Notes under the pieces: generated by a model
Seen by the model: only the letters and a program-made list of their open reading frames with translations
The model's database searches: none
What the model was told of the DNA's origin: nothing
Program-made: the position numbers and the translations under genes
From: an uncultured Clostridia bacterium
Lineage (GTDB): Bacteria; Bacillota; Clostridia; Lachnospirales; Anaerotignaceae
Direction of reading: 5' to 3'
DNA length: 52,109 nucleotides
Assembly: GCA_944378105.1 (NCBI GenBank)
Contig: CALWGC010000029.1
Location: forward strand, 1 to 52,109
In this document: one piece after another, positions 45,880 through 52,109 of the stretch
Layout: every line of letters begins with the position of its first letter
Position numbering within the stretch: position 1 is the first letter of the stretch

Positions 45880-45897
45880 GTATCGGCTACGAATGGT

Positions 45898-45926
45898 ATT
45901 ATAGCACAACCAAAAGCAAAAGGGAA
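45898..45926 (-). promoter_or_regulatory. Promoter of tRNA-Ala
   Basis: On the minus strand TTCCCT (45921-45926) and consensus TATAAT (45898-45903), 17-base spacer, 18 bases before the tRNA. Confidence 0.6.
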
Positions 45927-45987
45927 GAGAAATTTTGATTTTTTTTGAAAAATTTTTTTTGGCACCCCGGTGATTTGTCGTAACCTA

Positions 45988-46016
45988 TTGAAATATGGCG
46001 GTTCTTTGTGTAAAAT
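45988..46016 (+). promoter_or_regulatory. Promoter of purC-purF-purB
   Basis: TTGAAA (45988-45993) and TAAAAT (46011-46016), 17-base spacer. No purine riboswitch was recognised in the 58-base leader. Confidence 0.7.
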
Positions 46017-46034
46017 AGAAGCGGAAAAAGTGAT

Positions 46035-46052
46035 GGCCGGCCCAAGGGCCGG
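46035..46052 (+). promoter_or_regulatory. GC-rich hairpin in the purC leader
   Basis: GCCGGCC (46035-46041) pairs perfectly with GGCCGGC (46046-46052) around a CAAG loop. It ends about 10 bases before the AGGAGG of purC and has no T-run, so it is more likely to affect translation or RNA stability than termination. Confidence 0.5.
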
Positions 46053-46074
46053 CAAGCAAAGTAGGAGGTAACCA

Positions 46075-46782
46075 ATGGAAAAACGGGATATGCTTTATGA
46101 AGGCAAGGCAAAAAAAGTATTTTTAACTGACGATGAGACAAGCTATATCGTTCAGTACAAAGATGATGCCACCGCATTCAATGGTCTCAAAAAAGGTTCC
46201 ATTACCGGCAAAGGGATTATCAACAACAAAATGACCAATTTGATCTTTCAATATTTGGAAGAAAATGGGGTCAAGACGCATTTTATCAAGGAATTGAGCG
46301 ACAGAGAAACGCTGGTGAAAAAAGTTTCCATTGTTCCCCTGGAAGTGATTGTCAGAAATGTGGCTGCAGGCAGTTTTTCCAAACGCTATGGCGTAGAAGA
46401 AGGCAAAGAACTGTTCAACCCCATTCTGGAATTTTCTTATAAAAACGATGCCCTTGGCGATCCGATGATTAACAACATGCAAATTACGGCCATCGGCATT
46501 GCCACCAAAGAAGAACTGGACGATCTTTCGGCCCAGGCCCTGCGCATCAACGAGCTGTTGAAGGCTTATTTCTTAAAAAGAAACATCCGCCTGATCGATT
46601 TCAAGATTGAATTTGGCCGCGTGGATGGCGCCATTATTTTGGCAGACGAAATTTCGCCGGATACCTGCCGTTTGTGGGACAGCGAAACCAATGAAAAATT
46701 GGACAAAGACCGCTTCCGCCGGGATTTGGGCGGCGTGGAAGAGGCCTATGAAGAAGTTTGGCGCAGAATTACAGAACAATAA
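46075..46782 (+). CDS. purC: Phosphoribosylaminoimidazole-succinocarboxamide synthase
   Basis: 235 residues, the SAICAR synthetase that joins aspartate to CAIR with ATP, step 8 (bacterial numbering) of IMP synthesis. Signatures are [32 protein letters not shown] and [23 protein letters not shown] is 5-7 bases before the ATG. It leads purC-purF-purB. Confidence 0.96.
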   Translation: MEKRDMLYEGKAKKVFLTDDETSYIVQYKDDATAFNGLKKGSITGKGIINNKMTNLIFQYLEENGVKTHFIKELSDRETLVKKVSIVPLEVIVRNVAAGSFSKRYGVEEGKELFNPILEFSYKNDALGDPMINNMQITAIGIATKEELDDLSAQALRINELLKAYFLKRNIRLIDFKIEFGRVDGAIILADEISPDTCRLWDSETNEKLDKDRFRRDLGGVEEAYEEVWRRITEQ

Positions 46783-46860
46783 GCAATCCAAACAAAAGCC
46801 AGAAAGAATTGTTTTTTGATTTTGTCAAGAACCATCCATTCAAGAATAGGAGAGAACAAA

Positions 46861-48336
46861 ATGAAAGAAACTTGTTTTGAAGATTGGCAAAACGATGATG
46901 TATTAAAGGAAGAATGTGGCGTTTTTGGGATTTATAACAACGACAATGACCAAAGCGGCCGCATTACGTATTATGGTTTGTTTGCACTTCAGCACAGAGG
47001 CCAAGAAAGCTGTGGGATTGCCGTAACCGATGATACGGTGGTAAAACAGTATAAAGACATGGGCCTGGTGCCAGAAGTCTTTACCGATGATATTGTGGAC
47101 AAACTGACCGGCAAAATTGCCATCGGCCATGTGCGTTATTCCACCGCCGGGGGAAGTCTGCGTCAAAATGCCCAGCCTTTGGTTTCCCGCTATGTAAAGG
47201 GTACCTTGGCCTTGGCCCACAACGGCAACTTGGTCAATGCCCATGAATTACGGGAAGAATTGCAAAAACAAGGGATGATTTTCCAGACCACCATTGACTC
47301 GGAAGTTATCGCTTGCCAGTTAGCCAAAGAACGGGTACAGTGCGCTTCCATTGAAGAAGCCGTAGACCGAGTGATGAATAAAATCTGTGGTTCTTATGCC
47401 ATGGTGGTCATGAGCCCAAGAAAACTGATTGGCGCCCGTGACCCATTGGGAATGCGTCCACTCTGTCTTGGAAAACTGGAAAATTCTTATATCATTGCAT
47501 CGGAAAGCTGTGCGCTGGATGGTGTCGGGGCAGAATTTATCCGGGATATTGAACCAGGCGAAATTGTGGTGATTGATAAAGACGGTTTGCGTTCCATCAA
47601 AAACCATTGCGGAAACCCCAATACCCATCTTTGTATTTTTGAACACATTTACTTTGCCCGTCCCGATAGCGTGATTGATGGCGTTAGTGTATATGAGGCC
47701 AGAAAAGAGGCTGGACGTCAGTTGGCCAGACAGCATCCGGTGGAAGGCGATTTGGTTATCGGTGTACCGGATAGTGGTCTTTCTGCTGCCATTGGCTATG
47801 CTGAAGAAAGTGGCATTCCCTATGGCATTGGTTTGGTGAAAAACCGTTATATCGGCCGTACTTTCATCAGCCCAACCCAGGGCCAAAGAGAAATTGGCGT
47901 AAAAATCAAATTAAATGCACTGCGCCATGAAGTGGAAGGCAAACGGATTATTATGATCGACGACTCTATCGTCCGCGGTACTACGGTGGCCCGCTTGGTG
48001 AAAACCTTGCGTACTGCCGGGGCAAAAGAAGTGCATATGAGAGTTAGCGCACCAAAATTCTTGTGGCCTTGCTATTATGGGACCGATGTGCCAACCAGAG
48101 AAAAACTGATTGCTTGCAAATATGAAACAACGGAAGAAATCGCCAAAGTGGTTGGCGTAGATAGCTTGGGCTTTTTGGGTCTGGAACATTTGCATGACAT
48201 TGCCAAAGGCTCTAAATGTGGCTTCTGCGATGCTTGCTTTACCGGCAATTATCCAACCCCAACCCCAACCGTAACCGAGGAGGAAGAAGGAAATGAAACC
48301 GAAATACGAAAATCCCCTAAATTCACGTTATGCTAG
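46861..48336 (+). CDS. purF: Amidophosphoribosyltransferase
   Basis: 491 residues. It makes phosphoribosylamine from PRPP and glutamine, the first committed purine step. An 18-residue leader precedes the expected N-terminal nucleophile Cys19 (EECGVFGIY), so it should be processed like the Bacillus enzyme. The PRPP loop is MIDDSIVRGTT, and cysteines near the end (KCGFCDAC) suit the [4Fe-4S] cluster of this type. AGGAGA precedes the ATG. The last 44 bases overlap purB in another frame, adding the tail EEEEGNETEIRKSPKFTLC. Confidence 0.96.
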   Translation: MKETCFEDWQNDDVLKEECGVFGIYNNDNDQSGRITYYGLFALQHRGQESCGIAVTDDTVVKQYKDMGLVPEVFTDDIVDKLTGKIAIGHVRYSTAGGSLRQNAQPLVSRYVKGTLALAHNGNLVNAHELREELQKQGMIFQTTIDSEVIACQLAKERVQCASIEEAVDRVMNKICGSYAMVVMSPRKLIGARDPLGMRPLCLGKLENSYIIASESCALDGVGAEFIRDIEPGEIVVIDKDGLRSIKNHCGNPNTHLCIFEHIYFARPDSVIDGVSVYEARKEAGRQLARQHPVEGDLVIGVPDSGLSAAIGYAEESGIPYGIGLVKNRYIGRTFISPTQGQREIGVKIKLNALRHEVEGKRIIMIDDSIVRGTTVARLVKTLRTAGAKEVHMRVSAPKFLWPCYYGTDVPTREKLIACKYETTEEIAKVVGVDSLGFLGLEHLHDIAKGSKCGFCDACFTGNYPTPTPTVTEEEEGNETEIRKSPKFTLC

Positions 48337-49726
48337 TGAAGAGATGAGCCACCTTTTTTCTCCTGATTATAAATTTCGCACCTGGAGAAAATTGTGGATT
48401 GCCCTGGCCGAAGTGGAGCAGGAATTGGGGCTGCCCATCACCGATGAGCAGATTGCCCAGATGAAACAATACCAAGATGACATCAATTATGACGTGGCCG
48501 AAGCCAGAGAAAAAGAAGTGCGCCACGACGTCATGAGCCATGTTTATGCCTTTGGCACCCAGGCCGATAAAGCCATGCCCATCATCCACCTGGGCGCTAC
48601 CAGCTGTTATGTGGGCGATAACACCGACATCATCATCATGACCGAAGCACTGAAAGTGATTCGCAAAAAATTGGTCAATGTGATCCATGAACTGGCCAAA
48701 TTTGCTCGGCAGTATAAAGACCTGCCAACCCTGGCCTTTACCCATTTTCAGCCGGCCCAGCCAACCACCGTTGGCAAACGGGCTTCCCTTTGGCTGCAAG
48801 ATTTGGTGATGGACTTGGAACGGGTGGACGAGCAGCTTTCCCGTGCCAAACTGTTGGGCTCCAAAGGTACCACCGGTACCCAGGCCAGCTTCTTGGAACT
48901 GTTTGATGGTGATTTGGAAAAAGTGAAAAAAATTGACGGCATGATTGCCGAAAAAATGGGCTTTGACGCCTGCTTTGCCGTTTCCGGCCAGACTTATCCA
49001 AGAAAATTGGATAGCCAGATTTTAAACGTGTTGGCGGAAGTGGCACAAAGTGCCTTTAAATTCAGCAACGACATTCGTCTGCTGCAACATTTGAAAGAAA
49101 TTGAAGAACCCTTTGAAAAACATCAAATCGGTTCTTCTGCCATGGCCTATAAACGAAACCCCATGCGAAGCGAACGGATTGGTTCCTTGGCCCGGTATGT
49201 CATTACGGCGGCCATCAATCCGGCCATCACCGCTTCCACCCAGTGGTTTGAACGGACGCTGGACGACTCGGCCAATAAGCGGATCAGTGTGCCGGAAGCC
49301 TTTTTGGCGTTGGATTCCATTTTGATTCTCTACCGAAATATTGTGGATGGTCTTGTGGTGTATCCAAAAGTCATCGAAAAACACTTGATGAGCGAATTGC
49401 CTTTTATGGCCACAGAAAACATCATGATGGATGCCGTGAAACGTGGCGGCAATCGTCAGGAACTGCACGAAAAAATTCGTGTGCATTCCATGGCCGCCGG
49501 CCGTGTGGTCAAAGAAGAAGGCGGAGAAAACGACTTGCTCAGCCGTATTGCCGCCGACCCGGCCTTTGGCATTACCTTGCCGGAGCTGGAAGCGTTGATG
49601 GATGGCAAAAACTTTGTAGGCTGTGCACCGCAACAGACAGAAGCCTTTTTGGATGACGTGGTGGCGCCGATTTTGGAACAATATCAAGATCTGCTGGAAG
49701 CAGAAGGCGAAAGTGTTCGCGTTTAA
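48293..49726 (+). CDS. purB: Adenylosuccinate lyase
   Basis: 477 residues of the fumarase/aspartase superfamily. It cleaves SAICAR to AICAR and adenylosuccinate to AMP, releasing fumarate. The signature loop GSSAMAYKRNPMRSER is clear; THFQPAQPTTVGKR holds a catalytic histidine. The length and N-terminus fit the longer, eukaryote-like clostridial PurB, not the 430-residue Bacillus form. GGAGGAAGAAGGAA before the ATG lies inside purF, so the two are translationally coupled. Confidence 0.96.
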   Translation: MKPKYENPLNSRYASEEMSHLFSPDYKFRTWRKLWIALAEVEQELGLPITDEQIAQMKQYQDDINYDVAEAREKEVRHDVMSHVYAFGTQADKAMPIIHLGATSCYVGDNTDIIIMTEALKVIRKKLVNVIHELAKFARQYKDLPTLAFTHFQPAQPTTVGKRASLWLQDLVMDLERVDEQLSRAKLLGSKGTTGTQASFLELFDGDLEKVKKIDGMIAEKMGFDACFAVSGQTYPRKLDSQILNVLAEVAQSAFKFSNDIRLLQHLKEIEEPFEKHQIGSSAMAYKRNPMRSERIGSLARYVITAAINPAITASTQWFERTLDDSANKRISVPEAFLALDSILILYRNIVDGLVVYPKVIEKHLMSELPFMATENIMMDAVKRGGNRQELHEKIRVHSMAAGRVVKEEGGENDLLSRIAADPAFGITLPELEALMDGKNFVGCAPQQTEAFLDDVVAPILEQYQDLLEAEGESVRV

Positions 49727-49738
49727 AAGAAGAAGAGC

Positions 49739-49774
49739 AAAACTGCCCGGTGGCCTATGCCGGGCAGTTTTTTT
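49739..49774 (+). terminator. Terminator after purB
   Basis: AAAACTGCCCGG pairs with CCGGGCAGTTTT around a 9-base loop, followed by Ts. Confidence 0.92.
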
Positions 49775-49816
49775 GTGGTAAGAGGGTACAAGTGGAAAGA
49801 ATTGGTATCAATTAGA

Positions 49817-49833
49817 GTTATATAGAATATAAC
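49817..49833. promoter_or_regulatory. Candidate operator upstream of purA
   Basis: GTTATAT (49817-49823) and ATATAAC (49827-49833) form a perfect 7-bp inverted repeat with a 3-base spacer, ending 10 bases before the purA -35 box. A regulator site is possible. Confidence 0.4.
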
Positions 49834-49843
49834 AAGTATTGAT

Positions 49844-49872
49844 TTTACTTATATCTCCATTGGGTGTATACT
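49844..49872 (+). promoter_or_regulatory. Promoter of purA
   Basis: TTTACT (49844-49849) and TATACT (49867-49872), 17-base spacer, 53 bases before the ATG. Confidence 0.6.
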
Positions 49873-49925
49873 AGGAAAGTAACAGGCTCTGTATTGTTTC
49901 TCTATTTGAAGGAGGAATTTTCATT

Positions 49926-51200
49926 ATGGTAAAAGCAATTGTCGGCGCTTGCTGGGGCGATGAAGGCAAGGGCAAAATTACAGATATGTTGGCAGCCGAT
50001 GCAGATATTGTCATCCGTTTCCAAGGTGGCAGCAACGCAGGACACACCATCATCAACGACTATGGGAAATTTGCGCTGCACCAAATGCCAAGCGGTATCT
50101 TTAATCCCAATACCGTCAATATCATTGGCACCGGCGTGGCCTTTAACGTGCCTTACTTTGTAAAAGAATTGAACTATTTGAAAGAAAACGGGCTGGAAAA
50201 TCCCAAAGTGCTGATTTCTGACCGGGTGCAGCTGATGATGCCTTACCACATCGCCTTTGACACCTATGAAGAAGCAAGATTAAGCGATAAACAGTTTGGC
50301 TCCACCAAAAGTGGGATTGCGCCTTTCTATTCCGATAAATATGCCAAAACTGGCATTCAAATTTGCGATCTGTTCCATGAAGATGTGCTGAAAGAACGGA
50401 TTACGGCCGCTTGTGAAGTGAAAAATGTATTGCTGGAACACCTCTATCATAAACCATTGCTGGATGCAGAAGCTATTTATGAAGAAGTGCTTAGCTATCG
50501 TGACCTGGTGGCGCCTTTTGTGGTGAACACCGTGGAATATTTGAACAAAGCCTTGAAAGAAGGCAAGACCATTTTGCTGGAAGGCCAGTTGGGCGCATTG
50601 AAAGACCCAGACCACGGCATCTTCCCGATGACCACGTCTTCTTCCACCTTGGCAGGTTTTGCCGCTGTGGGTGCTGGCATTCCGCCTCACAGCATTGAAA
50701 AGGTATACACCGTGGCCAAGGCGTATTCTTCTGCCGTTGGCGGCGGCGCTTTTGTCAGCGAAATCTTTGGCGACGAAGCCCAGGAACTGCGGGTGCGCGG
50801 CGGCGATGCCGGCGAATTTGGCGCAACGACAGGACGCCCAAGAAGAATGGGTTGGTTTGACTGTGTGGCCACCCGCTATGGCTGTATGCTGCAAGGCACC
50901 ACCGATGTGGCTTTTACGGCCATCGACGTGTTAAGCTACTTGGATGAAATCCCTGTTTGTGTGGGATATGAAATGGATGGCGTTGTGACAAAAGAATTCC
51001 CTGTGACGCCATTATTGGAAAAGGCCAAACCGGTTTATGAAGTGTTGCCTGGCTGGAAAACCAACATCCGCGGCATCACCAAGTACGAAGATTTGCCGGA
51101 AAATGCCAGAAAGTATGTGGAATTCATCGAAAAAGAAATCGGTTACCCCATCACCATCGTTTCCAACGGCCCAAAACGTAATGAAATCATTTACCGTTGA
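49926..51200 (+). CDS. purA: Adenylosuccinate synthetase, divergent
   Basis: 424 residues. It joins IMP and aspartate with GTP to form adenylosuccinate, the branch to AMP that PurB completes. The P-loop is present as ACWGDEGKGKITD (usual form TQWGDEGKGK), with GHT at the second catalytic His. The IMP-side motif is LLEGQLGALKDPDHG instead of the usual EGAQG...D.DHG, and TTSSST replaces VTSSNT. C-terminal RRMGWFD and LPENARKYVEFIE are standard. It has its own promoter. AAGGAGGA lies before the ATG. Confidence 0.92.
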   Translation: MVKAIVGACWGDEGKGKITDMLAADADIVIRFQGGSNAGHTIINDYGKFALHQMPSGIFNPNTVNIIGTGVAFNVPYFVKELNYLKENGLENPKVLISDRVQLMMPYHIAFDTYEEARLSDKQFGSTKSGIAPFYSDKYAKTGIQICDLFHEDVLKERITAACEVKNVLLEHLYHKPLLDAEAIYEEVLSYRDLVAPFVVNTVEYLNKALKEGKTILLEGQLGALKDPDHGIFPMTTSSSTLAGFAAVGAGIPPHSIEKVYTVAKAYSSAVGGGAFVSEIFGDEAQELRVRGGDAGEFGATTGRPRRMGWFDCVATRYGCMLQGTTDVAFTAIDVLSYLDEIPVCVGYEMDGVVTKEFPVTPLLEKAKPVYEVLPGWKTNIRGITKYEDLPENARKYVEFIEKEIGYPITIVSNGPKRNEIIYR

Positions 51201-51218
51201 GAAAAAACGGCCGAAGGC

Positions 51219-51247
51219 TTGCATTTTTGAAACAATGATGGTATACT
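51219..51247 (+). promoter_or_regulatory. Promoter of rimP-nusA
   Basis: TTGCAT (51219-51224) and TATACT (51242-51247), 17-base spacer, starting 19 bases after the purA stop. Confidence 0.7.
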
Positions 51248-51275
51248 GTAACTGGTGAAGTATATTGTGACAGAG

Positions 51276-51305
51276 AAAAGAGTGGACTGACTGGTCCACT
51301 CTTTT
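51276..51305 (+). terminator. Terminator-like hairpin in the rimP leader
   Basis: AAAAGAGTGGAC (51276-51287) pairs perfectly with GTCCACTCTTTT (51294-51305). It lies downstream of the rimP promoter, so it ends purA transcripts but also stands in the rimP-nusA leader, where it may attenuate. Confidence 0.75.
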
Positions 51306-51340
51306 GTTTGTAAGCGATGGAAGAAAAGAGGTGAACGACC

Positions 51341-51805
51341 ATGGCAAAGGAAAATACGGAACAGCGCTTGGAGGCTTTGTTAAGCCCTGTGCTGGAAGAA
51401 CTTGCCTATGAATTGGTGGATTTGGAATTTGTCAAGGAAGGCCAAAGTTGGTATTTGCGGCTGTATCTCGATAAGGAAGGCGGTATCACGCTGGACGACT
51501 GCGAAAAAGCCAGCCGGGCCATCGAAGTGGTGATGGACGAAAAAGACCCCATCGAGCAGGCCTATTATCTGGAAGTCAGCTCCCCAGGGCTGGACCGGCC
51601 GTTGAAGAAGGAAAAGGATTTTATCAAATATGCCGGGGAAGTGGTGGACGTCAAATTATACCGCGCCCAAAACAAGAAAAAAACCTTCCAAGGAGAACTG
51701 GTGGGGCTCAAAGACGATGTGGTGACCATTTTGGACGAAGCGGGAGAACCTCTCTCTTTTGCGCGCAAAGACATTGCACAAATTCGTTTGGCGATTTTGT
51801 TTTAA
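51341..51805 (+). CDS. rimP: Ribosome maturation factor RimP
   Basis: 154 residues, the usual length. RimP assists 30S subunit assembly. Family features are ELVDLEFVKEG, LRLYLDKEGGITLDDCEKAS and LEVSSPGLDRPLKKEKDF, followed by the Sm-like C-terminal domain. AGAGGTG lies 8 bases before the ATG. It opens the conserved rimP-nusA operon; nusA begins 33 bases on. Confidence 0.95.
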   Translation: MAKENTEQRLEALLSPVLEELAYELVDLEFVKEGQSWYLRLYLDKEGGITLDDCEKASRAIEVVMDEKDPIEQAYYLEVSSPGLDRPLKKEKDFIKYAGEVVDVKLYRAQNKKKTFQGELVGLKDDVVTILDEAGEPLSFARKDIAQIRLAILF

Positions 51806-51838
51806 ATATCCCGGAAGAAGGGAAGGAGGAAATCAATC

Positions 51839-52109
51839 ATGGACAGAGCCGAATTTATTGACGCCCTGAAGCAAATCAAAAAAGAAAAAGGTATTGATGA
51901 AGAAGTGATTTTTGAAGCCATCGAGTCGTCCCTCGTTTCTGCCTGCAAAAAGAACTTTGGCACATCCCAAAACATCAAAGTGGAAATTGACCGGGAAAGC
52001 GGCGATGTGGCGGTATATGCCCAAAAAGAAGTGGTGGAAGAAGTGGAAGATCCCATGCTTCAAATCAGCTTAGAAGAAGCCAGAGAAATCAATAAAAAAT
52101 ATAAACTGG
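51839..52109 (+). CDS. nusA: Transcription factor NusA, N-terminal part
   Basis: The first 90 codons, cut by the window end. The visible part is the RNA-polymerase-binding NusA N-terminal domain (RAEFIDALKQIKKEKGID, IFEAIESSLVSACKK). AAGGAGGAA precedes the ATG by about 8 bases. NusA modulates pausing, termination and antitermination; the S1 and KH domains lie beyond the window. Confidence 0.95.
   Translation, partial: MDRAEFIDALKQIKKEKGIDEEVIFEAIESSLVSACKKNFGTSQNIKVEIDRESGDVAVYAQKEVVEEVEDPMLQISLEEAREINKKYKL

Overview
The window looks like chromosomal core sequence from a low-to-mid GC Gram-positive anaerobe of the Clostridia, probably Lachnospiraceae or an Anaerotignum-like relative; this placement is inferred. 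The support is: sigma-A style promoters with 17-base spacers, strong AGGAGG ribosome sites, a T-box in front of ileS, a YabE-type G5/3D cell-wall protein, KtrAB plus TrkAH potassium uptake, an adjacent glmM-glmS pair, and no outer-membrane genes. Starts other than ATG occur in metG (TTG), pucR (TTG), trkH (TTG) and glmM (GTG).

Layout. 1-900: three hairpins of unknown origin, a zinc-ribbon protein and a DUF2085 membrane protein. 1.0-3.8 kb: a metallo-beta-lactamase-fold hydrolase, a MATE exporter and a corrinoid adenosyltransferase, apparently one operon. 4.0-4.5 kb: the decayed 3' end of a TRAP transporter permease that still has a promoter, ribosome site and terminator. 4.6-9.6 kb: the glycolytic operon pgk-tpiA-gpmI-eno. 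9.6-12.4 kb: a small leftward operon of unknown function (poly-leucine mini-protein plus a 150-residue protein), diverging from a signal-less subtilisin, then an Asn-Thr type P1/S58 peptidase. 12.6-17.3 kb: an XRE-cupin regulator diverging from an EamA exporter, a PucR regulator and an aminotransferase. 17.4-20.9 kb: glmM-glmS. 21.0-25.6 kb, leftward: yabE-like gene, tatD, metG. 25.8-30.4 kb: an HPr-like protein, then pstS-pstC-pstA-pstB-phoU. 30.4-31.9 kb, leftward: nicotinate phosphoribosyltransferase. 32.0-36.7 kb: T-box and ileS (type 2), then panB. 36.7-37.9 kb, leftward: DUF1015. 38.1-41.0 kb: trkA-trkH. 41.0-42.6 kb, leftward: an ABC importer pair without a binding protein. 42.7-43.5 kb: Mrp/NBP35 ATPase. 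43.6-45.9 kb, leftward: ktrB-ktrA and tRNA-Ala(GGC). 46-51.2 kb: purC-purF-purB and purA. 51.2 kb to the end: rimP and the start of nusA.

How they work together. Most of the window is housekeeping: lower glycolysis, hexosamine entry into peptidoglycan, high-affinity phosphate uptake, two K+ uptake systems, IMP/AMP synthesis, NAD salvage, two aminoacyl-tRNA synthetases and transcription/translation factors. No obvious new defence or mobile system is present. The less explained items are the mini-protein operon at 9.6-10.25 kb, the circularly permuted PstS, the HPr variant lacking the Arg and Pro of its active-site motif, the TRAP remnant, a divergent PurA, and several inverted repeats that look regulatory (3984-4002, 13265-13292, 14257-14302, 22029-22078, 49817-49833, 51276-51305).
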